NCBI GenBank assembly: GCA_029216955.1
Contig: JANAVB010003400.1
Coordinates: forward strand, 16,440,868-16,504,867
Length of the DNA stretch: 64,000 bases
Source: Iris pallida
Lineage: Eukaryota > Streptophyta > Magnoliopsida > Asparagales > Iridaceae
Direction of reading: 5' to 3'
The number at the start of each line of letters is the position of its first letter. Position 1 is the first letter of the stretch. A program made the position numbers and the translations under genes. Under the pieces are notes generated by a model. The model did no database searches and was not told the origin of the DNA. It saw only the letters and a program-made list of their open reading frames with translations. Of this stretch, positions 21,979 to 32,959 are shown piece after piece.

Positions 21979-24900
21979 GAAGGTATATCTCATTTACTAG
22001 TAGTTGAAACATGTTTAGCGGTGTTATCTACCGGCACCTGCTGTGTAGATACAAGAGCCACTAATCATGTCTGCAATACATTGCAGGGGTTCCAGGAAAC
22101 CAGACGGCTCAGTGATGAAGAGATATGCTTGTTTATGGGTGATACTACAAAAGTATCGATCGTTGCATTAGGAGATCTTACTTTATCTTTTGGTAGAAAT
22201 AAGTCTTTGACATTGAGAGATTATCTTTATGCACCTTCACTTAGAAGGAATTTAGTTTCTGTTTCTATATTAGTTAAGGATGGATATTCAGTTTATTTTA
22301 ATGACAATATTGTTATTAGAAAGAATGAACATTTTATCTGTTCTGGTGCATTGGTTGATAATTTGTATGTCATTAATCCTATTTTGCCCACAATACAACT
22401 TATGGAAATGAATAATATGTCATCTAACTTAAATAAGAGAAAAGAACCTTCTAGTATGAACCAAACATATCTTTGGCACTTGCTATTGGGGCATATTAAC
22501 CTAAGAAGGATTCAAAGATTTGTTGAAGATGGACCTTTGAGTTCATTGGAAGTGGAGGCACTACCAGTCTGTGAATCCTGCTTGGAAGGTAAAATGACCA
22601 AAAGGCCTTTTACGGCAAAGGGGTATAGGGCCAAAGATGTGTTGAAATTGGTTCATTCTAATTTTTGTGGACCCATGACTATCCAAGCTAGAGGTGGCTT
22701 TGAATATTTTATCATATTTATTGACGATTATTCAAGGTATGGATACATTTATTTGATGCGCTGTAAGTCTGAGTGCTTTAAGAAATTCAAAGAGTACAGG
22801 ACTGAAACGGAGAAATGTCATAGAAAATGTATCAAGTCATTACGATCAGATCGTGGTGGCGAGTACCTCTTTGGAGAGTTTAGGGATTATTTATCAGAGG
22901 CTGGGATTGCATCCCAATTGACTGCACCTGGAACGCCCCAGCAGAATGGTGTAGCCGAAAGAAGGAATAGAACTCTTATGGAGATGGTTAGATCAATGAT
23001 GAGTTATTCGGATTTGCCAGATTCATTTTGGAGATATGCCTTAGAGACTGCAGCTTATATTTTGAACTTGGTTCCTTCTAAGTCAGTACCTCTTACTCTC
23101 ACAGAGCTGTGGATTGGGCGTAAGCCTAGTCTGAACCATGTTCGCATTTGGGGTAGTCCAGCACATGTGCTGAATGGGAAAGCAGATAAGTTAGAATCTC
23201 GTACAGAAGTACGCTTGTTTGTAGGCTATCCAAGAGGAACGAAAGGAGGTTTATTTTATAGTCCTAAGGATCAGAAGGTCATTGTTAGCACTAATGCCTG
23301 ATTCTTAGAGGAAGACTATGTGATGAACCATAAACCCACAAGTAGAGTTGTTCTAAAAGAACTAAGACGTGAGACACCAAGTACTTCAGTACCAACAGTA
23401 CAAGAGGATGAACCACAAATAACTGCACAACGTGTCACAAATGTTACACCACAACCGATAGTGCCTCGTCGTAGTGGGAGGGTTGTGATACAACCTGATA
23501 GATATATGTTCTTGGAAGAGTCGTCAGATTTCGTCCCTGAGGAACAAGATTATGATCCATGTACCTACAATGAAGCACTCCAAGATAAAGATGCAGAGTC
23601 TTGGCAAAAAGCAATGAAATCTGAAATAGAATCTATAGATTCTAATCAGGTCTGGGAGCTTGTAGAACCACCCGTTGGTGTAAAAGCCATTGGATGCAAG
23701 TGGTCTATAAGAGAAAAAGAGGATCAGACGGTAAGGTTGAAACCTTTAAAGCTCGGCTTGTAGCAAAAGGTTTTACTCAAAGAGAGGGTATCGATTATGA
23801 GAAAACCTTTTCTCCTGTAGCCATGCTTAAGTCTATCCGAATTCTTTTATCTATTGCAGCTCATCTCGATAATGAGATTTGGCAAATGGATGTCAAGACA
23901 GCTTTCCTTAATGGAAGTCTTGAGGAAGACATCTATATGAAGCAACCAGACGGGTTCATTGAAAAGGGCCAGGAGCATCTTGTTTGTAAGCTCAAGAAGT
24001 CCATTTATGGACTTAAGCAAGCTTCCAGATCTTGGAACATATGTTTTGATCAGGTGATAAAATCCTATAGATTTGATCAATGTCAGGAAGAATCATGTGT
24101 ATACAGAAAGTGTGACAAAAACATGGTGGTGTTCCTAGTACTTTATGTGGATAACATCTTGCTCATTGGAAACAATGTGAAGGTGTTATCTGATGTAAGG
24201 GTATGGTTATCCAAACAGTTTAATATGAAGGACTTGGAAGAAGTAGGTCACATCCTTGGGATCAAGGTTCTACGAGATCGCAAGAAGAGGATGTTGGGCT
24301 TATCCCAAGCTTCCTATAATGATACTGTACTAACTCGTTTTAGTATGCAAAATTCTAAGAAAGGTTTCTTACCTTTTAGATATAGAATTGCTCTATCAAA
24401 GGAGCAGTGTTCGAGGACACCTAAAGAGATAGAGAACATGAAGGCAGTTCCTTATGCTACAGCAGTAGGAAGCTTAATGTATGCAATGCTATGTACGAGA
24501 CCAGACATCTGCTTTGCCGTAGGCATGGTCAGCAGATATCAGTCTAACCCAGGACAAGAGCACTAGACTGCCGTAAAGCATATTTTGAAGTACCTGAAAA
24601 GGACTAAAGAGTATATGCTAGTTTACCAGGCAGATAGTTTAGTTCCCTTGGGGTATACAGACTCAAATTTTCAGTCAGATAGGGATTCCAGAAAATTTAC
24701 CTCAGGTTATGTGTTTACTTTGGGAGGTGGAGCCATTGTGTGGAGGAGTATCAAGCAAAAATGTATTGCTGATTCCACCATAAAAACCGAGTATGTGGCA
24801 GCCTCTGAGGCAGCCAAAGAAGCGGTTTGGCTCAGAAACTTTCTGTTGGACTTGGATGTGGTACCTAGTTTGCCTAAGTCTATTACACTTTATTGTGATA

Positions 24901-25131
24901 ATAGTGGTGCAGTTGCAAACTCGAAGGAACCACGAGCCCATAAGACAGGCAAACACATTGAGCGCAAGTACCACCTGATACAAAATTTTGTAAAAAAAAG
25001 GAAAAGTTGTTGTGATCAAGATAGCATCAGCCGACAACCTAGCTGATCCCTTTACAAAGAGCTTACTAGCTAAGACTTTTGATAGTCATGTTGAGGGAAT
25101 GGGAGTCAGATATGTAGCAGCATGGCTTTAA
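21979..25131 (+). pseudogene. Element C pol: protease, integrase, RT, RNase H (broken)
   Basis: The protease motif reads 'CCVDTRATNHVCN', where the active-site Gly of DTGA is Arg. Integrase follows: the zinc-finger region 'LWHLLLGHIN' with 'CESC'; then 'VHSNFCGPM', with Asn where the first catalytic Asp is usual; 'SLRSDRGGEY' (second Asp); and 'GTPQQNGVAERRNRT' (Glu). A stop falls at about 23299. RT starts after 'YNEALQDKDAESWQKAM', with a frameshift at about 23694-23763. Its catalytic box reads 'LYVDNILLIGN' instead of YVDD. A stop lies at about 24564. RNase H shows 'YTDSNFQSD' and 'LYCDNSGAVANSKEP', then a frameshift near 24995, and ends at 25131. No active enzyme is expected. Confidence 0.95.
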
Positions 25132-25174
25132 GTATAAGTGGGAGATTTGTAACAGTATACTGAAAAGCAATGCT

Positions 25175-25193
25175 TTGAGTATAAGTGGAAGAT
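25175..25193 (+). promoter_or_regulatory. Polypurine tract of element C, duplicated
   Basis: The tract GTATAAGTGGAAGAT directly precedes the 3' LTR TGTTAGGG. A near copy (GTATAAGTGGGAGAT) lies about 47 bases upstream at 25132-25146, each preceded by 'GCTTTRA'. One of the two is probably a local duplication. Confidence 0.75.
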
Positions 25194-26462
25194 TGTTAGG
25201 GTTATATACTAAAAGCATCACTTTTGTAGTAACCATATTTCCTTAAATTTTGAATGAGAATCATATGGGCAAATGTTTGCATATTGTATTTGTTGCAAGT
25301 GTTAATACAAATGTCTGATATTCGATATTGTAGATAATATGGTGTGTGGTGTCACACAAAAGATTATATTATCAGTTTCCTATGGAGTATATAAATAGTT
25401 CACAACCTAGATGGACTTGGACAATCTATTGGAAAGGTTGTAGTGTAATCTAGTATTAGTCTATCTTGACTATAGGTTTACACTTGTACACTTTGTGTGT
25501 ATTGAACAGGACCACTTGAGGTTGTTCTCCTTGTACTGAATACATTAGAGAACAAACACCTCTGTTATTATGGATGCTTGTGCTCTTAATCCGGATATAA
25601 TAACGGACATGTATATGCAGTGTGCATTACTTTGACTCATAAAAGAGTGAGATTCATTATGGATCAACAACCTCTATGAATTGGATAATAATATTGTATG
25701 TATGATGGGCTGTTGATTATAAATAGAATCTATGTCCCGATACATCGGGTTGATGATGTTCCCTTATGGAACTCATAAGGATTGTCATGTAAACCCTACA
25801 GGTGTATTATATCCAACATGACAAATAAAGTTGAGCGGTACTACTTAAGGATAAAAGATGTCAAATCAATATAGTTGTCAGTAACTTAATTTGATCAACG
25901 GACATACGATATCTTAACATGGGGAGCCAAACGAGCATATAATAAAAGGAGCCCACAAACATAATTTGGGATTAGGGAGGTAGTGCAACAATCGCTCATT
26001 AATGGACCGAGCTATTGTTAATGGGCCTGGATTGTGTGTTCGGGCTGAACACGGGATATCTAGATCCGTTAGGAGGCCTAAGCCTAATTTCTCCTCATGG
26101 TCCCTGCCGTAGCCTATATATATCCTCTATTCTCTGGCCGCCAGATTACTGATCAGAAATCTGAAACTTTCTCTAAATTCGTGATTCACATAAAGAGAGA
26201 AAGAGAGGGCTGCCAAAAAGAAGAAAAGGTTGGAAGATCGTCACCTACACGACGTCCAACTCGAGGAAGGAATACGTACAGAAGATCTTGGGGTCGTCCG
26301 CTCGAGATTGCCAGGAATTACTTGTCTCCTTTCCGCCGCATGTATAATTCGTGAACCTAGTTTCCGCCTATGAAGGGTTAGAACACGTATTAGATCTGTT
26401 TAACTTTCTATCGATCAATACGCACACCAAAGAAAGGGTCCTGGGAATCCCCAGTTCCATCA
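25194..26462 (+). mobile_element. Element C 3' LTR
   Basis: It starts TGTTAGGG and ends TTCCATCA, 1269 bp, with a TATA-box candidate at 26114-26125. The target copy CCTCC follows at 26463. Confidence 0.95.
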
Positions 26463-26467
26463 CCTCC

Positions 26468-26960
26468 TTCATCAGCTCATTCCTCAGCTCGCAAGTCGGC
26501 ACGCAAAGCCTCGTGCCATGCCTCAAAGCTCCATCTCCAGCTATGAAAAAACCTTCAAGTGTTACAGCTAACACTCGGTCTCTTAACTTGCACAGTATCT
26601 CATCCTGGAACTGAGTCTTCTTGACTCTGTTGATTAGACTGGACTGTACTTGTAGTTGCATCATGGGCGAGTCCACGCCTGGTATAATTTCTTCTTTCTC
26701 CAGCTTCAACATGATTTCTTCTAGTAGCACAATCTCCAACCCGAGCTTCTCTATGTCTTCTAGCAGATGGCGGTTATAGCCATCGGGTACCTGCTAAGCG
26801 CATCAGCAACGACATTAGCCTTACTATGATGGTATTGCAGATTGATATCAAAGTCCTTTATAAGCTTCAACCACTGCCTCTGGCGCATGTTGAGATCCTT
26901 CTGAGTGAAGACATACTTGAGACTCTTGTGGTCTGTGTACATGTCTACCTTTTTGCCATA
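26468..26960 (-). pseudogene. Element G pol, segment 3: RNase H end and start of integrase
   Basis: Reading on from 37679 across element M gives '[19 protein letters not shown]', then '[12 protein letters not shown]' and '[15 protein letters not shown]', the classic gypsy RNase H end. In a shifted frame, 26739-26468, the linker and N-terminal integrase region follow ('ILCKLRDRVL', 'LRNELMKEVM'). The segment stops at the C insertion, where the HHCC finger continues at 8430. At least one frameshift is needed. Confidence 0.92.
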
Positions 26961-26965
26961 AAGAT

Positions 26966-29449
26966 TATCATGACCTGCACCCGCTTTTCGGACACGAGCT
27001 CGTGAGCAAGCCATCTACGTATCAAGCGAACTCCAGCCCGACTCGAGTATGTATAAGCTGTCAAGATCTTGTTATCATGGCTAATATGGTAATCTACAGT
27101 GTATCTCAATCCACAAGAATATATAAGACACGAATGAACAAGTATGGATCGTGGTCTGCAGCCCACTAGCATATATGTCCGATTAGACTCCAAAAATAAT
27201 ATGAGTCTACAAAGCTAAGCTGATAAGTAGGATATATCATAAAAGCACAAAAAGATAGTAAATCAACAACACTAACAAAATACCTGAATCATGCAGAGGA
27301 AGTCAACTACCACATGCTCAGCTAACTAACTCCGTGCAATCACCCACCTGAAGAGATCATCAGGTCCTCAGAGGACTAGCAAGATACATAAAATATGCCT
27401 ACTAATATGACAGTAAATAACATATATGGAGGATAAGAACACTGCAAGAAGAACATCTAAGGACGACGAGTCATGTGAAAATATAATACTAGACTTGGCT
27501 AACTATCAATCAGAACTCCTATAGCTTGTAGTACAATGCAAGATACTCCCAATCTATAGTATTTCAATTGTTGTACAAGCAGGATACTCTCAGTCGAGAT
27601 TAGCCAATTCTAGTATCGATCTCCTCTCCTAAAGGATACAAGGTCAAGTAGACTCCTATAAATCGTAGTACAATGCAAGATACTCCCAATTTATAGTGTC
27701 GCAAGTCAAGTCAATCAATAAATCAATATATGCTATAGGTCGTAGTACAATGTAAGATACTCCCAATCTATAGTATATCTTAACTGTAGTATAATGTAAG
27801 ATACTCTCAGTCAAGAATGGTTAAGTCAAGAACAAGATATAGAAAGTGACAACTCAATCACGAGACAAGGTAACACGAAAAGACCAATAATCAAGTAATG
27901 TCGAATATCCTATACGTGCACATAAATCTAGAAACAAGTAAAACAGTTGATGACAAACCAATCACAATATAGAAAATAGGTAACCATATGAAAGAAGTAC
28001 AATAGAAAGAAAACAATATAAATACTGCATATGTTCAGCAAGGTATACTTGCCTGAGGGTTGCACGGAGAACCAACAATATATTGCCAATCAACAAGTCA
28101 TGAAGTCCAAGTCTCACAACTGCCTTCGAAAGCTGAAATAGATATTGCCAACATTCTCAAAATAGTAAAATTAGCTAGAATTGTCTGTCCTTAAGTCCAA
28201 TTCTGGACACAGGGGCAAAACATTAATTTCAAGTCGAAACGGTGTCTGCCGTTGGACACGCTTTGCAACGAAAAGCGTGCCAAAGTCTATGGTCTCTAAA
28301 GCCATCAAACTATATATCAACAGGTCTGGTTTTCCGATAAGAACCCAACCGTATGTATAAAGTTGGATTCCGGCAGGCCGTGCACAAAATTGTCCGTTAA
28401 GTCGGATTATGGGGCTTACAAAACGGCGTTCCGGTCAACTATCTCAGAATCAGACCAAACTTGGCATATAGGACCAGAAAAATGATATGGTCCTGTGGGC
28501 GTAAGTTTTGTCTCGATCTGACGAACGTGCACAAAGTATTTAGGAAATTTGCACAGAGGTCGATACGATAAATTTCGACGGATATGCATCAAATTCGTCG
28601 CGCACACGCGACCAATTTGAATTTCGTCAAAGCCAACACGTCCACGAAGCCGATACACACCTTTCAATGCTTTCAGTTCGTGACCACGTCGCCCGGATTG
28701 GGGGGACGCATGTCGTATCGAAGGTTTTTCATTTTTGAAAACAGGTTTTTGATCAACTTCTAACTACTTTATCTATCTGCACGATTACCTAGAATTAAGT
28801 CCATTAATAGGGTTTCGAAGTCCTTTATGTTATCTAAATAATTATTCAATTAGAATTCTAAGTTTGTCATTGGTTTGACCAGAATCTGCCTGCCAACATG
28901 GGCATTTGGACCGGGTTTTGCTCTGTTTACAAGCAGGTTTTTCGTCAACTTCAACTCGATTTTATGGACAACCTCGGCCATCTAGATTCGAACTAATTGA
29001 AGGGGTCTAAAGATGGTTAGTTTATGGTCGTACCTTAACAAATGGTTCGTAAAATGATCGATCGTAGAGAGAGAAAAGTCGTCGAGAAGTTCACCCCTCC
29101 ACCCGTCATTGCTGCTGATGTTGTGCGGTTCCCGGCCGCCCGGCTGTGCACGAAGGTGGCGCCGACGACGCTTGGCCGTTGCAGGCGAAGGGGCACGCCA
29201 GACTGGGGAGGGGTTGGTGCGGCACTACCTGGGGAAGTTTTAGGGTTGGAAGAGTTTCGAACTCTTATACTCCCGATATATATGCTCTCGTGCGGCGGCT
29301 GCGATATAGGGGTCGGGCTCGGGTTCCTTTTGGGGAGTGCTTGGTTTACTATTTGGGATGTACATGGGTCGGGTAGCTGTTGCTACAGTTGGGTTGTGGG
29401 CTTGCTTGGTTTTAGTTTGCTTTTGTTTTCTTTTCATTTCTTTTTTTTT

Positions 29450-29527
<78 letters not shown>

Positions 29528-29530
29528 AAA

Positions 29531-29606
<76 letters not shown>

Positions 29607-29627
29607 TATATACACACACACATAAAA

Positions 29628-29712
<85 letters not shown>

Positions 29713-30489
29713 TATATCTATAATTATAATTCCAAATCTAAAAATGCTATGGCATCTCAAAACAAATACTAATTTAGTAAAAACCCTACAAAGTACATAC
29801 ATATATGACTTATATGAATATATAAATACTAACCTTTATAAATAATAATAAATCATATACACAAAACTTAAATAGGCATACATACAAACATATATACATG
29901 TATATAGCCTAATACCCCAAAATGCACAAGGGTACCTATGCTATATTTTCCAAGGAAATTAGAGATTAAACTGGAAATTAGTGTGTATATTATAATTAAT
30001 ATAACATTTATATAAAGTACTCACAAGGGTACATATGCTATATTTATATACACACACATATATATATATATATATGCCCACAAGGACGTCGTTGGTTGTA
30101 CTACATGTCTACTAGAGCTTGCACTCGGGTCAGGTCCAGTCCGGACTTGTTTGGTACAACCAGGTCTCCCTAAAGTTAATAATATTAATAAATAGCTAAT
30201 TAATTATTTATAGGGGTCATGTCATAATTTGGCCTGGTTTTTCTAGTTAGGATATCCCTATGGCTCGGCCTTCCCTATCAGGACTAATACACTAGTCAAA
30301 GCACGCCAATGCACTATCCGTGCCACGATTTCTAGTCACCTTGTACTCTAATTCCTAATCATGACTAAAATTATCTACCGTAATAATTAACTAAATAATT
30401 ATTTATAAAAATCTAAAAATTACCATTTAAATCAAATAAATAATAATAATAAAGAAAATATTCAAAAAAAATCGGGAAGAGGAGTTACA
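26966..30489 (-). mobile_element. Element M 3' LTR
   Basis: On the minus strand it runs TGTAACTCCT (30489) to ...GGTCATGATA (26966). The partner ends ...GGTCGTGACA, so both differences at the terminus are G-to-A or C-to-T type. It contains degenerate repeats on 'CAAGATACTCCCAAT' (27480-27830) and a large compound TA/CA microsatellite (29451-29712). Confidence 0.92.
29451..29712. repeat. Compound (TA)n/(CA)n microsatellite in the M LTR
   Basis: About 260 bp of TA runs broken by 'AAGGAAAAA' and alternating with CA runs. The matching place in the partner LTR (36765-36874) has TA runs broken by T-rich 'TTTTTTTTTCTTA' and no CA run. The two copies have therefore diverged since insertion. Long Ile-Tyr and His-Thr frames here are artefacts. 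Confidence 0.95.
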
Positions 30490-31095
30490 AATCTATCCAC
30501 CTTAAAAATAATTTCGTCCTCGAAATTCTAATTCGTAACTATTCCTTAAAATTCAGATAGAAAGTCTACTTTTACTTATTCTCCTTAAATTTTAATTCCT
30601 CAAAAATAGTTTATATCCTTCTCCTAGCCCTTTTGTAATTATGAAATCTCGAGGACTTCTACCCACCTTTAGTCACACTACTCTATCAAAGGTATGTCAC
30701 TGAAACTTTATAACCTCACATCTAGTTGCTAGAATCATTACCCATAGTTATCTAAGACATATGGCATCTATAATCCCCATATATCTATCAAACGACCAAA
30801 AATTAAATAATCAAGCAATATTATACTATATCTTAAGGATTTCTAATAAATACTAGACAGCACGATCGTTCGTCACCACGAAATAGAAAGAGACAAAAAT
30901 TAATGGTTCGGAAGGCAAGGAAGGATAATCGAGAGCGAATATGAAGTTTCAAGGATGTTAGAGAAATTTCTAAAAGAATTTTCAAAGCAGTGTGGATTAA
31001 GATTTATAAGGGTTTAGTCATATTCGTAGGCTGTATCAGTACAGTTACATAACCGATACGATATGCTCTGACCTGCATTGGCCACCACAAAAACT
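30490..31095 (-). other. Internal region of element M
   Basis: About 606 bp with no coding sequence. Next to 30489 the minus strand reads 'TTCGAGGACGAAAT' and 'TTTTTAAGGTGGATAGATT', a degraded polypurine tract. Next to 31096 it reads 'TTTTTGTGGTGGCCAATGCA', the same primer-site-like block that follows the 5' LTRs of G and N. Confidence 0.85.
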
Positions 31096-32959
31096 TGTCA
31101 CGACCTGCACCCGCTTTTTGGATGCGAGCTCGTGAGTAAGCCAGCTATGTATCAAGCGGACTCCAGCCCGACTCGAGTACGTATAAGATATCAAGATCAT
31201 GGTATCATGACTAATATGGTAATCTATAGTGTATCTCAATCCATAAGAATATATAAGACATGAATGAACAAGTATGGGTCATGGTCTGTAGCCCACTAGC
31301 ATATATGTTCGATTAGACTCCAAGAATAATATGAGTCTATAAAGCTGAGCTGATAAGCAGGATATATCATAAAAGCACGAGAAAGATAGTAAATCAACAA
31401 CACTAGCAAAATACCTGAATCATGCAGAGGAAGTCAACTACCACATGCTCAGCTAACTAACTCCGTGCAATCAGCTACCTGAAGAGATCATCAGGTCCTC
31501 AGAGGACTAGCAAGATACATAAAACATGCCTACTAATATGACAGTAAATAACATATATGGAGGATAAGAATACTGCAAGAAGAACATCTAAGGATGACGA
31601 GTCGTATGAAAATGTAATTCTAGACTTGGTTAACTATCAATCAAAACTCCTATAGCTTGTAGTACAATGGAAGATACTTCCAATCTATAGTGTTTCAATT
31701 GATGTACAAGCAGGATACTCTCAGTCGAGATTAGCCAATTCTAGTATCGATCTCCTCTCCTAAAGGATACAAGGTCAAGTAGACTCCTATAAATCATAGT
31801 ACAATACAAAATACTCCTAATTTATAGTGTCGCAAGTCAAGTCAATCAATAAATCAATATATGATATAGGTCGTAGTATAATGTAAGATACTCCCAATCT
31901 ATAGTATATCTCAACTGTAGTACAATACAAGATACTCCCAGTCAAGAATGGTCAAGTCAAGAACAAGATATAGAAACTGACAACTCAATCACGAGACAAG
32001 GTAACACAAAAAGACCAATAATCAAGTAATGTCGAATATCCTATACGTGCACGTAAATCTAGAAACAAGTAAAACAGTCGATGACAAACCAATCACAATA
32101 TGGAAAACAGGTAACCATATGAAAGAAGTACAATAGAAAGAAAACAATATAAATACTGCATATGTTCGACAAGGTATACTTGCTTGAGGGTTGCACGGAG
32201 AACCAACAATATATCGCCAATCAACAAGTCAGAAAGTTCAAGTCTCACAACTGCCTCCGAAAGCTGAAATAGATATTGTCAACATTCTCAGAATAGTCAA
32301 ATTAGCTAGAATTGTCTATCCTTAAGTCCAATTCTGGGCACAGGGGTAAAACGTTAATTTTGGGTCAAAACGGTGTCCGTCGTTGTACCCGCCTTGTACC
32401 AAAAAGTGTGCCAAAGTCTATGATCTCTAAAGTCGTCAAACTATATGTCAACTGGCCCATTTTTTTGATACGAATCCGACCGTATGTCCAAAGTTGGATT
32501 CCGGCGGACCGTGCACAAAATTGCCCGTTGAGTCGGATCGTAGGGCCCGCAAAACGGCGATCCGGTCAACTGTCTCAGAATCAGACCAAACTTGGCATAC
32601 AGGACCCAAAAAGATGATACGGTCCTGTAGGTGCAAGTTTTGTCTCGATCTGACGAACGTGCACAAAGTAATTGAGAAATTTGCATAGAGGCCGATACGG
32701 TGAATTTTGACGGATACGCATCAAATTCGTCGCGCACACGCGACCAATTTGAATTCATTCAAAACCCACATGTCCACGAAGCCGATATGCACCTTTCGAT
32801 GCTTTCGGTTTGCGACCACGTCGCCCGAATTGGCGGGACGCACGTTGTATCGAAGGTTTTTCTAATTTTAAAAACATGTTTTTAATCAACTTCTAACTAC
32901 TTTATCTATCTGTATGGTTACCTATAATTAAATCCATTAATAGGGTTTCGAAGTCCTTT

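Larger units (their letters stand above)
8436..26462 (+). mobile_element. Element C: Ty1/copia retrotransposon with nested D and L
   Basis: A plus-strand copia element of about 7.7 kb once D and L are removed. It has 1269-bp LTRs at 8436-9704 and 25194-26462, and an exact 5-bp target duplication, CCTCC, at 8431-8435 and 26463-26467. The target was the integrase zinc-finger region of G: the G reading frame continues from 26468 to 8430. The order is LTR, tRNA-Met primer site, leader (with D), gag (cut by L), protease, integrase, RT, RNase H, polypurine tract, LTR. Integrase before RT defines Ty1/copia. Confidence 0.95.

Noticed and set aside
29042..29845. 267-codon open frame with long Ile-Tyr and His-Thr runs
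   Set aside because: It is produced by the compound TA/CA microsatellite in an LTR; frames on both strands are open for the same reason.
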